Assembly: GCA_009746045.1 (NCBI GenBank)
Contig: RPFO01000154.1
Coordinates: 2,996,993 to 3,060,992 of the forward strand
Direction: 5' to 3'
From: Mesostigma viride
Taxonomy: Eukaryota; Streptophyta; Mesostigmatophyceae; Mesostigmatales; Mesostigmataceae
Length of the DNA: 64,000 nt
The position numbers and the translations under genes are program-made. Below the pieces are notes generated by a model. The model was not told the DNA's origin, searched no databases, and saw only the letters and a program-made list of their open reading frames with translations. The number at the start of each line of letters is the position of its first letter. Positions within the stretch are counted from its first letter, which is position 1. This document shows positions 43,392 through 53,686 of this stretch, piece after piece.

Positions 43392-44524
43392 CTATTTCCC
43401 TACTTGCTGGGCCTTGCTGAGCTTGTCCAAGAGGATCGCAGTTTGGCGAGCTGCCTTGACAGCCGGGGTGGCTGACAGTGCAGCCTCCTCCCCCAATGGC
43501 AGGAGGTGGCTTGCCACCTTCCCCCCCCCCCCCCCTCCTGAATTGCCCGGCCCTCCACGTGCAGCAAGGCCGCCACCATTAGGCCCCTCATTAGGTACTC
43601 CATGCCCACAAGCTCCCCGGCTCAGTGCTGAGCCCAGCTCCTTGAGAAGCCGGGTCAGTCCATGGCCAATGCAATGTTCATTACAATTTTCCTGTTCTCC
43701 ATTAATTGCTGCCAATGTCCAGGCTTGATTGCCATGACCCACGAACGGATTCCCGTCCAATGGTCGCTGGTGTCCTCCAACACTCCCCGGGCAGCACCCG
43801 CTCCGAAATCCGTTATTTCACGCTCTTGGGCTCGGCTCGGCAGCGCGCCCCCCCTTTCGAGGCCTTGAAGTGGCTTCCCGCCCCGCCCTACATTCCTCCC
43901 TGCCAGCGCTGCCTTCCAACCTTGCATGGATTTCTCGGCTGCAACCTCCCCCTCCTCATCCTCCTCGTCGATCCTGATTTGCGGTTTCCAGAGGTGCCCC
44001 AACGAATGTCGCCAATCTCGCCCTCGTTTCCTTCCCGACAGCCCCCCCACCTACCGAATTTTTTGCCGTGCCTTTCTGCTTAGCCATTTTTCGTTGTGCA
44101 GGTGTCGTTGGTGGCAGCGCCTCATCCTCGTCGTTCGCCGCGATATCTGTCACGGCCAGCAGTTTTGCCACCGACGCTTCGGCGTTTGGGTTCCGTGTGT
44201 CGAACTGTCAGCAACGTCAACGTGATCGGCCAGCAACTGCACGACAGACCTCAGCTCCACCATCTGGCGTCCGTCACCCAGTCCTCGGCACCGAAGACCT
44301 GCTCGACTGCCGGCCCCCACAGCCTCTGCAGGGCTGGTGCACTTGGCCGGCGAGCTGAATGGCGAGCTCTGCTTCTTTTTGGCGCTGAAGGCGACTAGGC
44401 GCGTGCATGACTTGCGGCAGCTAAGTGCAGGCGTCCCGTCCTCCTTGCGCGCTGCCTGCCTTGCTGTAGCCTGCCTTGCCCTTTGGCATTGCTGCTCAGG
44501 GCCAAAAATGGCTCCGACAGTCAA
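43392..44524 (-). pseudogene. Frameshifted unknown open region, possibly retroelement ORF
   Basis: Three successive minus-strand frames continue each other: 44524-44150, 44171-43956 (AKLLAVTDIAANDEDEALPP) and 44050-43392 (GIRSWVMAIKPGHWQQLMEN). The composition looks coding, but the frame breaks and lack of recognised motifs suggest a decayed mobile-element gene. I do not recognise it. Confidence 0.3.
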
Positions 44525-44577
44525 GGTTCGTCAAACCAGAGGTTCATTTCCCCTGGCTTGCTGTCGCCGCCCTTGTG

Positions 44578-45010
44578 AAAAGAAAAGAGGCCGGCGTTAG
44601 TTAGGTGGGTTTGTTATGTCTTTTTGCATGTCACGCGGCCTTGGCCCGGACGACATTTTTTCGCCACGCAAATGTTGCATCTGATGATGCAATGTGGCGT
44701 TCCAACTGCCGGCAGCTTACGTTAAGGCTGCCGGGGCTATTAAGCCGCATATTGCGTGAGAAAAAGAATCTAGATCTAGTTAATCACTACGTCGTTAACA
44801 AAGAAACCTAGACAGTGGCGGGTCTATATCTCAACGGAGCTCCTGCCATCTGGCCAGAAAAACTGGCCAAATATTGTGCCACTACCGATCCGGGTCAGGC
44901 CGCAGCGGCCTCAACAAGTATGGCACGTGCACCCTATAACCTGGCTATAGCGGCTACCCTTCCATCTCACTATAAAGAAACTATGTCCAGAGAACCACGA
45001 TAAGAGTTGA
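44578..45010. repeat. Dispersed repeat, copy 2
   Basis: Near-identical to 36893-37285. The right end (CTTCCATCTCACTATAAAGA) is shared with 38090-38140. Confidence 0.7.
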
Positions 45011-45018
45011 ATCGCGAT

Positions 45019-45283
45019 GCGCCCAGGAATAGTTGTCTCACTTAATATAAATAAGCGTGGAATTACAATTGACTGCCATCCATTTACAACGTGCGAAAGA
45101 GCACAGCCGTGCTACTGGTCTTTCTCAAATGAGACGACCAGCGCAGGCGCTATGCCTGACCTAGTGGCACATGCCAACTACCAGGTATACCGAAAAATCG
45201 TGAAATCACACACATCCCTCTGGTGGACACCTGCAACCGCCGACTGGGATGGTGTTTCAAATGAAACCACTAATCCTGGACGC
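45019..45283. repeat. Three copies of the dispersed GCGCTGGTTGTCTC motif
   Basis: One plus-oriented degenerate copy (45019-45042) and two inverted copies (45126-45150, 45256-45283). The last two are about 130 bp apart. Confidence 0.55.
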
Positions 45284-45329
45284 ATGGCGCACCAACGTCG
45301 TGTAGTTGTATATAACACGGCAATTAGCT

Positions 45330-48300
45330 TCAGTCCATGATGTACTCGTAAATGGGGGCCAGGCTCTCGAGGTGTTCGCTGCCCAGCTGGAAGATGTTCA
45401 CGTGCCCTGGGTCCAGCAGGTGGGCCACCAGGTTCTCGTAGGGGCCCGTGCCCGTGGTCACATACTGGACGTAGAGGCCGAGAGCCGCAAGCATGGCCAA
45501 CCGGCCTGTTGTGGGACATAACAGGAAGAGAATGACACGTGCCGTGCGCAAAGAGATGTGAGTAAGGAGATGTGTAAGGGCTAAGGATGGCAGATGTTGA
45601 GGGCAAGGTAAACGAGCCGGCACGTGGATGGATAAGCCTCCGGGATGCGTGAGTGGGACAACGTTAGAAAAGACACTACCGCCTCGTTCCTTTACTACCC
45701 CTGCCATTACCACTGCCGCCATAGAGCCAATGCCATAACTTATCACTACCATGACTATTGCCCTTCTGCTTGCCGCTATGACAACTTCATCGAGTGAAAT
45801 CCCCCTAAGGCGTCGCAAACCGCAGCTTACTACACCCCTCCGAGGCTCGGACAAAAGAAAGCGGACTCATTTAAACGAGCGGATGCCGAGGTCACGGAAG
45901 AAATCGATATTCTAGGCACCAGGAAAAATTATCATTCAAGTATCTGCCCTCATGAGAGAACCTATTTCTCCCTAGCGGGTGCCTTTCACCCTAGCGCAGT
46001 CACCGATGCATCTCTGTAATGAGGGCGCAGAGTGGCTAACCGATGAGCTCTTTGAAATATCTTGCACGCTGGCCACCATCTTAAACCCTGTTCAAGACGG
46101 CAAGCTATCACCCCCACACACCGTTCTTGAACTCAAGAACTCCTGCACCTTGGGCCTCCGGCTATAACCCCGTGGTTAGGCGACAAAGCAGCGAGCCACG
46201 AACCGTTCCTGATCTCCTTGACTTGGCAACGTATCATACATCCTGGTGGAAGGTCACAGCTTAGCAGTAACTACTGGCACCGATCTTCAACCAACTAGCT
46301 AAACCACTTAGCTCCCCCACGCCCCATTCTTGATCTCCTTGACCTTGGCCTTTACCCAGGCCTATATCCCCAATGGCAAGGCCGCTAATAAGCACCTAGC
46401 AACCACAACCTTTTCGTGATCTCCTTGACCTTGGCCTTTACCCAGGCCTATATCCCCAATGGCAAGGCCGCTAATGAGCACCTAGTAACCACAACCTTTT
46501 CGTGATCTCCTTGACCTTGGCCTTTACCCAGGCCTACATCCCCAATGGCAAGGCCGCTAATAAGCACCTAGTAACCACAACCTTTTCGTGATCTCCTTGA
46601 CCTTGGCCTTTACCCAGGCCTATATCCCCAATGGCAAGGCCGCTAATAAGCACCTAGCAACCACAACCTTTTCGTGATCTCCTTGACCTTGGCCTTTACC
46701 CAGGCCTATATCCCCAATGGCAAGGCCGCTAATAAGCACCCAGTAACCACAACCTTTTCGTGATCTCCTTGACCTTGGCCTTTACCCAGGCCTATATCCC
46801 CAATGGCAAGGCCGCTAATAAGCACCTAGCAACCACAACCTTTTCGTGATCTCCTTGACCTTGGCCTTTACCCAGGCCTATATCCCCAATGGCAAGGCCG
46901 CTAATAAGCACCTAGCAACCACAACCTTTTCGTGATCTCCTTGACCTTGGCCTTTACCCAGGCCTATATCCCCAATGGCAAGGCCGCTAATAAGCACCTA
47001 GCAACCACAACCTTTTCGTGATCTCCTTGACCTTGGCCTTTACCCAGGCCTATATCCCCAATGGCAAGGCCGCTAATAAGCACCTAGCAACCACAACCTT
47101 TTCGTGATCTCCTTGACCTTGGCCTTTACCCAGGCCTATATCCCCAATGGCAAGGCCGCTAATAAGCACCTAGCAACCACAACCTTTTCGTGATCTCCTT
47201 GACCTTGGCCTTTACCCAGGCCTATATCCCCAATGGCAAGGCCGCTAATAAGCACCTAGCAACCACAACCTTTTCGTGATCTCCTTGACCTTGGCCTCAT
47301 CCTACATCCCTGTTTATGTAGTACTACTACATACACTAGTACTACTATGTATTCATCAACAGTGAATTCTTATGGTACTACATATATGGACTTGGTACGC
47401 ACCGTTCTTGATCTCCTTCACCTTGGCCTCCATCACGTCCTTGCTCTCCCCTGGGATACCGGTTGCGCGGCCCAGGCCCAGCGGGTCAAACAGGATGCCG
47501 CCAGGGTACCTGAAGCAGGGGAAGGCATACGTGCGGGCGATGATGAAGAAAAAAGACATACATGCTTTACAGTACAAATAGGAGTACTCAATAAGATAAC
47601 TATGCTCACCACTAGATTCTCATGGAATTTTCACTACGCGGTTTACCAGGGAGCACGCAACCCATTCGACGGCGACCCCTGCCAAATATACCAGGCCTGC
47701 CCGATATAGAATCCCTTTGCACACCGCCATTTCATATTCCTACTACATCAACACCGTTTAGGGCATGAAGGGTTCGTTGAAACCCAGTGAATCGAGGTGT
47801 GCAGAGGTGACTCACCCCGCTTGCCCGGCGCAAAAACATCTTCAATGAGACAACTATAACGTTACCAGAGTAACGGTTCTAAAAGAGCTTGTACACAGAA
47901 GAACAAGAGTAAATAATCGAGAAAATCAAGGAACAACAGCTCTGAACACAGCCTGTTTTTCAAGCAGTTTTTAAGCTGCTGAGTAATTGATATTTCTGTG
48001 CCATTGATCTTTCATTTAGAATATAACACCTAGGTGAAAAGCAAGGTAACCCGCTGCCATTCATCTTTCATTTAGAATATAACACCTAGGTGAAAAGCAA
48101 GGTGACCCGCTGCCATTCATCTTTCATTGAGAATATAACTCCTAGGTAAATAGCAAGGTAGCCCGCTGCCAAGGTTCCCCGCTGCATACATGAGGCTGCC
48201 CAAGTAGACAGCTGTATAAAATGAGGCCGCCCAAGGAGACAGCTAGAGATCACATGGTAAAATATAAAGCCCAGGCTCGCACACGAGCAGCTGTGCATCT

Positions 48301-51300
48301 GAGTGGGAGGCAGCAGTCAGCACAAGCGACGCCACATGTGACATATGCGGCACACATGTGGTACATATTTGTGTATGGCACCGTACAGAAGCACGATCTC
48401 CCACCCGCGGCCTATCTTTCCCAATAGATACAGTAGTAGTACTATATACAAATACACTTCCGCCCCCATTCATCTCTATCATCGTGAACGCGGATCGTCA
48501 AATGAAGATAAGCCAGAGGCAGGCTTCCAGGCTCCATGGTTTTGAGTTTCATCATCCAAACTTCAGGCATGCGCTGGTTGTCTCATTAATATGAGCACAA
48601 ATTCCGGGCACCCCCAATTTGCTTCTGTCCGAGTCCCTTTGAGTCCCTTAGGATACCCAGAGCCAGCAGCCAGAACATTAATTGGCTAGTTAATCAAATA
48701 ATTAATTAATTAATTAATTAATTAATTGAAAGCCACCAATTAAGGAACATTCAAACCCTCTACACAACGAGGGAGGGCACCCTACATACCCAGGGCTGGT
48801 GCCGAGCATGAGGCGCTCCGCCCCCGCAAACCCGGGCTGCGCCTGGCTGCCTGGGTTGACGATGTCGAAGTACCTCTTGGTCTCCACAAAGCTGGCGTGG
48901 GCGCAACACGAGCGGACATGCAGAGACGGTGGCAGTAGTAGAGGGAATAAGCATAGTCAGAATACTTGATTGACCATGAGGAGGAGGATGTCGAAGTACC
49001 GCTTGGTCTCCACACAGCTGGCGCGGGCGCAACTCGAGCGGACATGCAGAGATGGTAGAATTAGAGAGAGTAATCATTAGGTTTCCTACGCGCAGAACGG
49101 ATTCAAAGTACCGATGCAGCGGGCACAACCAGAGGACATGCAGAGACGGAAGCATTGGAGGAGACGATAGAAAGTGTTGCAGGATGGGTGGGCAACAAAT
49201 GGAGAAGAGCCTGCACAATGACACCGCCGAATTACCAGAAAAAGGACAATTGCGCAGGAATACGAAGCAACTCATGACTTCAGGACTTGCATGATGCAAA
49301 GCACCGGCCACGTGTACTGCCCATGTGTACAGCCCAAGGAAGTCCGCCCTATTTGGCGATGTAGTCTATGGGACAGCCAGTTTAGTAGCCGAGACACGTT
49401 GTAGCCTCAGCCATGACGGCCACCCACCCAACGCATCAACTGTCTCAGAAGTCTACAGGTCAGCTCCTGACTCGCCCCATGAGGATATACATGACCACGA
49501 TCCGCCTCGGCATGTCAACCACTCACCCCATGCGCACTGCCCAAGGGCCAGTTCCATACGCACTCCATAAGCACTCTTGTGCAGAAACTCGATTGTGCCA
49601 TGTCCACTCACCCCATGAGGATGTGCATGACCACGATCAGCGTGGGCGTGTCAGCGAAGTAGGAGACCTTGCCGGCCTCATACCAGTGGGGGATGGACCC
49701 GTTGGTCACGTGGACGAGCTGAGGGGTTGGTTGGGAATGGAGACCGTTGCCAGTGACAGAGGGCCGAAGCGTAGCGTCATCAGCACCACCAGGGCTAATT
49801 GAATGAGTTGTTATAAAGGCATGCTGTTGGTGACATGCACCAGCTCAGTGAAATGGCGACAGGTGCCGGCGACAAACCCACAGAGCATGCACCAAGAAAC
49901 AAGGGTAGGTGCTACGCTGGTCATGCAAAAAAGACGTTGTAGACCGAGACGTGGCATCGTGCAATTGTAAATATCGTGGGTGCCAATGTGACCATACCCA
50001 CAGGGATGCACGAAACATACCTTGCGGGGAGTGGGGGGGCGGTACTCACATACACGGGTGGGTGGCTATGTGCAGGGTGCCAGAATACGCGTCGCGGAGG
50101 TTCATGGGGGTCACATGGTGGTCAGGGGGAAATAGTTGGGGGCAAGGGTTTACGTGAGGGCAAGGTGCAAGCGTGGCAAGACAGCTGGGGCCTGGGGGGC
50201 AAAGTCCCTCACCTCACCCCTCTCGTGCCCCTCTCTTGCCCCTCTCTCGCCCCTCTCTTGCCCCTCTCTTGCCCCTCTCTTGCCCCTCTCTTGCCCCTCT
50301 CTTGCCCCTCTCTTGCCCCTCTCTTGCCCCTGAACTCACCTTTGCCCCATACTGGCCCCTCTCTTGCCCCATACTGGCCCCTCTCTTGCCCCTCTCTTGC
50401 CCCTCTCTCGCCCCTCTCTTGCCCCTCTCTTGCCCCTGAACTCACCTTTGCCCCATACTGGCCCCTCTCTGGCCCCTCTCTTGCCCCTCTCTTGCCACTC
50501 TCTTGCCCCTCTCTTGCCCCTCTCTTGCCCCTCTCTTGCCCCTCTCTTGCCCCTCTCTTGCCCCTCTCTTGCCCCTGAACTCACCTTTGCCCCATACTTT
50601 CATACTTGCGCTGGTTGTCTCCTTGATACTTTTGTCACTCATCGCCTCTTGGCCCATCGTTTCGCGCCTCCATCACCTCTGGGCCCATCATTTCGCCCCC
50701 CCGTTCACCTCTGGGCCCATCCTTTCCCCCCCCCTCACCTCTGGGCCCATCCTTTCCCCCCCCCTCACCTCTGGGCCCATCCTTTCCCCCCCGTTCACCT
50801 CTGGGCCCATCCTTTCCCCCCCCTCACCTCTGGGCCCATCCTTTCCCCCCCCCTCACCTCTTGCCCCATCCTTTCGCCCCCCCTCACCTCTTGGCCAAGC
50901 ACGCCCGCCACCCCCAGCATGGCCCAGCGCGCGTGCACGAGCTCCGCGTGAACCATCCAGCGCAGCGAGGAGGGGGAGCTCCCAAAGCCGACGGGGTCAA
51001 ACCCATAGTCGCCTGCAGGAACGGGTACGCGGATGATGTTATGGTTTGGTGCACATGAAAGGGGGGAGTGAGCATGGGCCGAACCCAAGTCGCCTGCACA
51101 CACACAAGGGAAATGGTCGAGGGGTCGTTGGCTTGGTGCAAGAGTGGGAGTGTGTTGGTTTGGTGTGGTGCTGTTGGTGGTGCACGGTTGGCAATGTGGC
51201 CGGCGGCAGGTTCAAGAGCGCAGGTGTGCATTCGCCATTCGTGCAAGGTCAGGAATCGCGGAGCGTTTGGGGCCAGGGTGGCCAGAACACAGCGGGTGAG

Positions 51301-52800
51301 AGATAGGGAACAAAGCCCCCCTCATCATGGGGATCGGGACCAGGATAGGAAATGATAAATAGGGAGCGGAGACAAGGAAATGATAAGAAGGGAGCGGAGA
51401 CAAGGAAATGATAAATAGGGAGCGGAGACAAGGAAATGATAAATAGGGAGCGGAGACAAGGAAATGATAAATAGGGAGCGGAGACAAGGAAATGATAAAT
51501 AGGGAGCGGAGACAAGGAAATGATAAATAGGGAGCGGAGACAAGGAAATGATAAATAGGGAGCGGAGACAAGGAAATGATAAATAGGGAGCGGAGACAAG
51601 GAAATGATAAGAAGGGAATGGAGCTAGGGAAGTCATAAGAAGGGGAAGGAGATAAGGACTGGAAACAGGAGAAGGAAATAGGATATGTACACGGGAGATC
51701 TAAAGCAGTGAATAAAGTAGGGCGTGAATAATGTAGGGAGTCCATGTAGGGAATCAAGATACAGAATCAAAGTAGGGGACTGACAGTGGGAACAACAGCG
51801 ATGCATCGAACCGGCTGATGGACATGACAAATGAGAACATCACATAATGGGTGCACGTCGTGAATGGAATGACGGTGCCAGGAATGCCCCCCCTGCATTC
51901 ACTCGGTGGTATGGAAGTATGGAAACTGGGAATATTTGCATTTCCAAGCGTAAAAGTGACGTGGAAAATAAAACCTGTGCCAGCTAACCGTTCCAAGCAT
52001 ATGACGGGTAAAAAGCTACCAGGGTTACAGCATCACCATACATCTGTGCAATGACAGGGCACAGGCAAAGAAATGTGGCAATCAACACCGGTGAGGAGAC
52101 CAAGCGCCAGCAGAGGTGAGGGGCCCATGCACATCAATGTTGGGGGGTATCCATACTCACGGAAGCCGCCCTTGCCTTCGGTTTCTAATACCAATGGCAG
52201 TGCTGCTATCTAGTGTTGTTTCTATTCTAAGAGAGACACCGTGGCACCGCTACTCTCCATAGCGCACGCCATGGGTCGATAGTAACGAAATGCGTCTGGG
52301 CACTACGTGATGGCGGAGTCAACGCTCTTCTTGCGGGCGCTCGTCACATCTCGAACGCGACGTGTCCATGAAGCAGAGGTAGAGGGGCAAGGGCAGTTAA
52401 ATCTTGGGCGTTGACAAAAGTATTTGATTGACTCGACAGCAGGGATGCTATCATGAGCGTTATCCCAGTGAATGCCCAGTAGTTTTTTAAGATAGCGTGC
52501 GCCATTGCAAAGTCTCCTACACGTCGGGTTTCGTTTATTTGGCAATAAGCACTGTCAGTCTCCAAAAGGGAACTACGACGTACCGGGCAGACTGCCGTTC
52601 AGCCATTCCGGTGCCTTCGTGCCTGGATACCACAGGGGCCGCTCCGATGGCTCGGGGGCCGCGCCCCCTGCTCTAACTACGCTCCTCTTAGGAGCAGCAT
52701 TCCTGCCGCTTTTAGCGACTGGGGCGCGAACTGGACCCGCACCGCGGATAAATGTCGAAGCATTAAGTGCGACTGAGGTCGTCATGCAAGCCAACGCCAT
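45330..52800 (-). CDS. LHCA: Photosystem I light-harvesting chlorophyll a/b-binding protein (LHCA type)
   Basis: Six exons joined in phase: 52800-52584, 51012-50888, 49718-49612, 48891-48790, 47509-47403 and 45505-45330 (stop TGA). The total is 834 nt, 277 residues, normal for the family. Residues 1 to about 45 form a Ser/Ala/Arg-rich chloroplast transit peptide. The mature N-terminus has [20 protein letters not shown] and [10 protein letters not shown]. Helix 1 is [19 protein letters not shown] with the chlorophyll-ligand Glu and Arg; helix 2 runs from [19 protein letters not shown]; helix 3 is [20 protein letters not shown], followed by [20 protein letters not shown]. It should bind chlorophylls a and b in the thylakoid membrane as a photosystem I antenna. 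[15 protein letters not shown] suggests the LHCA2/LHCA4 side of the family, but the number is not assignable. Introns are packed with copies of the exon borders. Confidence 0.93.
46116..46230 (-). repeat. Degenerate echoes of LHCA exon 5 end
   Basis: CACCGTTCTTGA..CACCTTGGGCCTCC (46119-46160) and ACCGTTCCTGATCTCCTTGA (46202-46221) resemble the plus-strand image of the exon 5 end, CACCGTTCTTGATCTCCTTC (47400-47419). Confidence 0.65.
46323..47297 (-). repeat. 86-bp minisatellite containing an LHCA exon-end sequence
   Basis: Eleven full units and a partial one, with starts at 46323, 46409, 46495, 46581, 46667 and so on to 47269, spacing exactly 86. Each holds GTGATCTCCTTGACCTTGGC, almost the image of the LHCA exon 5 end at 47410-47429. 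Units are almost identical, with a few T/C and A/G variants. It occupies the last LHCA intron. Confidence 0.93.
48700..48728. repeat. (TTAA)n array
   Basis: Seven or so TTAA units in the fourth intron region of LHCA, near a copy of the dispersed motif at 48568-48590. Confidence 0.85.
48970..49145 (-). repeat. Partial duplicates of LHCA exon 4 start
   Basis: The plus strand GTCGAAGTACCGCTTGGTCT then CCACACAGCTGGCGCGGGCG (48989-49028) repeats 48863-48902, the exon 4 start with its acceptor. A more diverged copy is at 49093-49145. On the gene strand the first copy retains an AG acceptor and an open frame (VETKRYFDI). Confidence 0.85.
49472..49545 (-). repeat. Echo of LHCA exon 3 end
   Basis: GCCCCATGAGGATATACATG then ACCACGATCCGCCTCGGCAT (49474-49513) copies 49610-49649, the exon 3 end and donor. 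A second stub, CACTCACCCCATGCGCA, follows at 49519. Confidence 0.8.
49817..49852 (-). repeat. Echo of LHCA exon 3 start
   Basis: GTTGGTGACATGCACCAGCT at 49826-49845 resembles GTTGGTCACGTGGACGAGCT at 49701-49720. Confidence 0.65.
50215..50590. repeat. 13-bp CCCCTCTCTTGCC minisatellite
   Basis: About 28 units with interspersed variants (GAACTCACCTTTGCCCCATA). It lies in the second LHCA intron. The overlapping Pro/Leu/Ser frames are artefacts. Confidence 0.95.
50604..50632 (+). repeat. Dispersed GCGCTGGTTGTCTC motif between two minisatellites
   Basis: ACTTGCGCTGGTTGTCTCCT at 50604-50623, precisely between the 13-bp and 28-bp arrays. Confidence 0.6.
50655..50882 (-). repeat. 28-bp minisatellite derived from LHCA exon 2 donor
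   Basis: Units CACCTCTGGGCCCATCCTTT plus a C run, about eight copies. The gene-strand image, AGAGGTGAGGGGGG then AAAGGATGGGC, contains the exon 2 end and donor CAAGAGGTGAGG (50881-50893). Confidence 0.85.
51072..51105 (-). repeat. Echo of LHCA exon 2 start
   Basis: GAACCCAAGTCGCCTGCA at 51081-51098 copies AAACCCATAGTCGCCTGCA at 50999-51017, including the CAG acceptor. Confidence 0.75.
51349..51640. repeat. 28-bp minisatellite, about ten copies
   Basis: The unit is GAAATGATAAATAGGGAGCG followed by GAGACAAG. First LHCA intron. Confidence 0.95.
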
Positions 52801-53191
52801 TTGAGCAATGAAAATAACACAACAGGGTATTAAGAAACGCCGGCGTGCTCACGGTCCCCAGTGACTCACAGCCTACCGACCGCGGCCTGTTCCTGCAGCG
52901 CACAGCTCGAGCTGGGGCGATGGCGTCTTATCCCTATCGATTAGCCGTGAAATAATGGGTGCGTCCTGCTGGGTGGGTAACTTGGAATTCCTGGTATCTC
53001 GTGACTGGTATCTGAAGCGTGAGGCACGGACGAGGCCGTTAATACCGGAAGTAACAGTAGGGGTCAGTTAGAGGACGGGCTCCAGATTGAAACCGTGGCC
53101 GCAACTGTCAATTCAGTCGAACGGAGGGTGATCTACCTAAGCAGAGCCTGGCCCTCGGCCGTATCCAATGCTGCCCATGTGCAGCGTGGGC

Positions 53192-53224
<33 letters not shown>

Positions 53225-53686
53225 AATCAGAGCGAGGCATGCTTCAGAGATCCCGCGCGACAGCCCGCGGCCAGCTACTTGCCCGCGACAAACTTAGTTT
53301 CCCCCATGAATCCGTACATTTCGTCCACGAACTTCACGCATGATAAGTTGGAACAGCTTAGCTTCGCCGCAAAGCGCGACGCGAAGTGACTGACAGCCTG
53401 CTCCGACAGCGGCGCATTAGTACCATAAGCTGGCGTGTCTTGTGAACGCGGTTGAGCGCGGTTGTTACTCGAGAGTTGGAGGTCTAGTGGGAACTGGGAT
53501 AGTGGCATGGCTACTTACCTGCCTGCAGTGCCAGCAAGTTCCACGCGTTCCAAGGTGGCTATGGCGGACAACACCGGCCACCTTGGACTGCCATTCTAGG
53601 TGAATTTTTAGCCTAGTCCCTGCTTAAGCCTGTTTCTTGAAGCCAGGTGCAGGCCCCGTGCTGGTGCAATTTTGGCGTTGGACGTC
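52801..53686. promoter_or_regulatory. Divergent intergenic region between LHCA and the Root_cap gene
   Basis: 886 bases separate the two start codons, so both promoters must be here unless upstream noncoding exons exist. It holds a (CAA)n run at 53190-53223. I cannot point to a defined promoter element. Confidence 0.5.

Noticed and set aside
46323-47297. CRISPR array
   Set aside because: 86-bp units are almost identical throughout, with no unique spacers, in a eukaryotic intron.
49976-51036. Long Pro/Leu/Ser frames over LHCA intron 2
   Set aside because: 13-bp and 28-bp minisatellites; the real coding strand here is minus and confined to 50888-51012.
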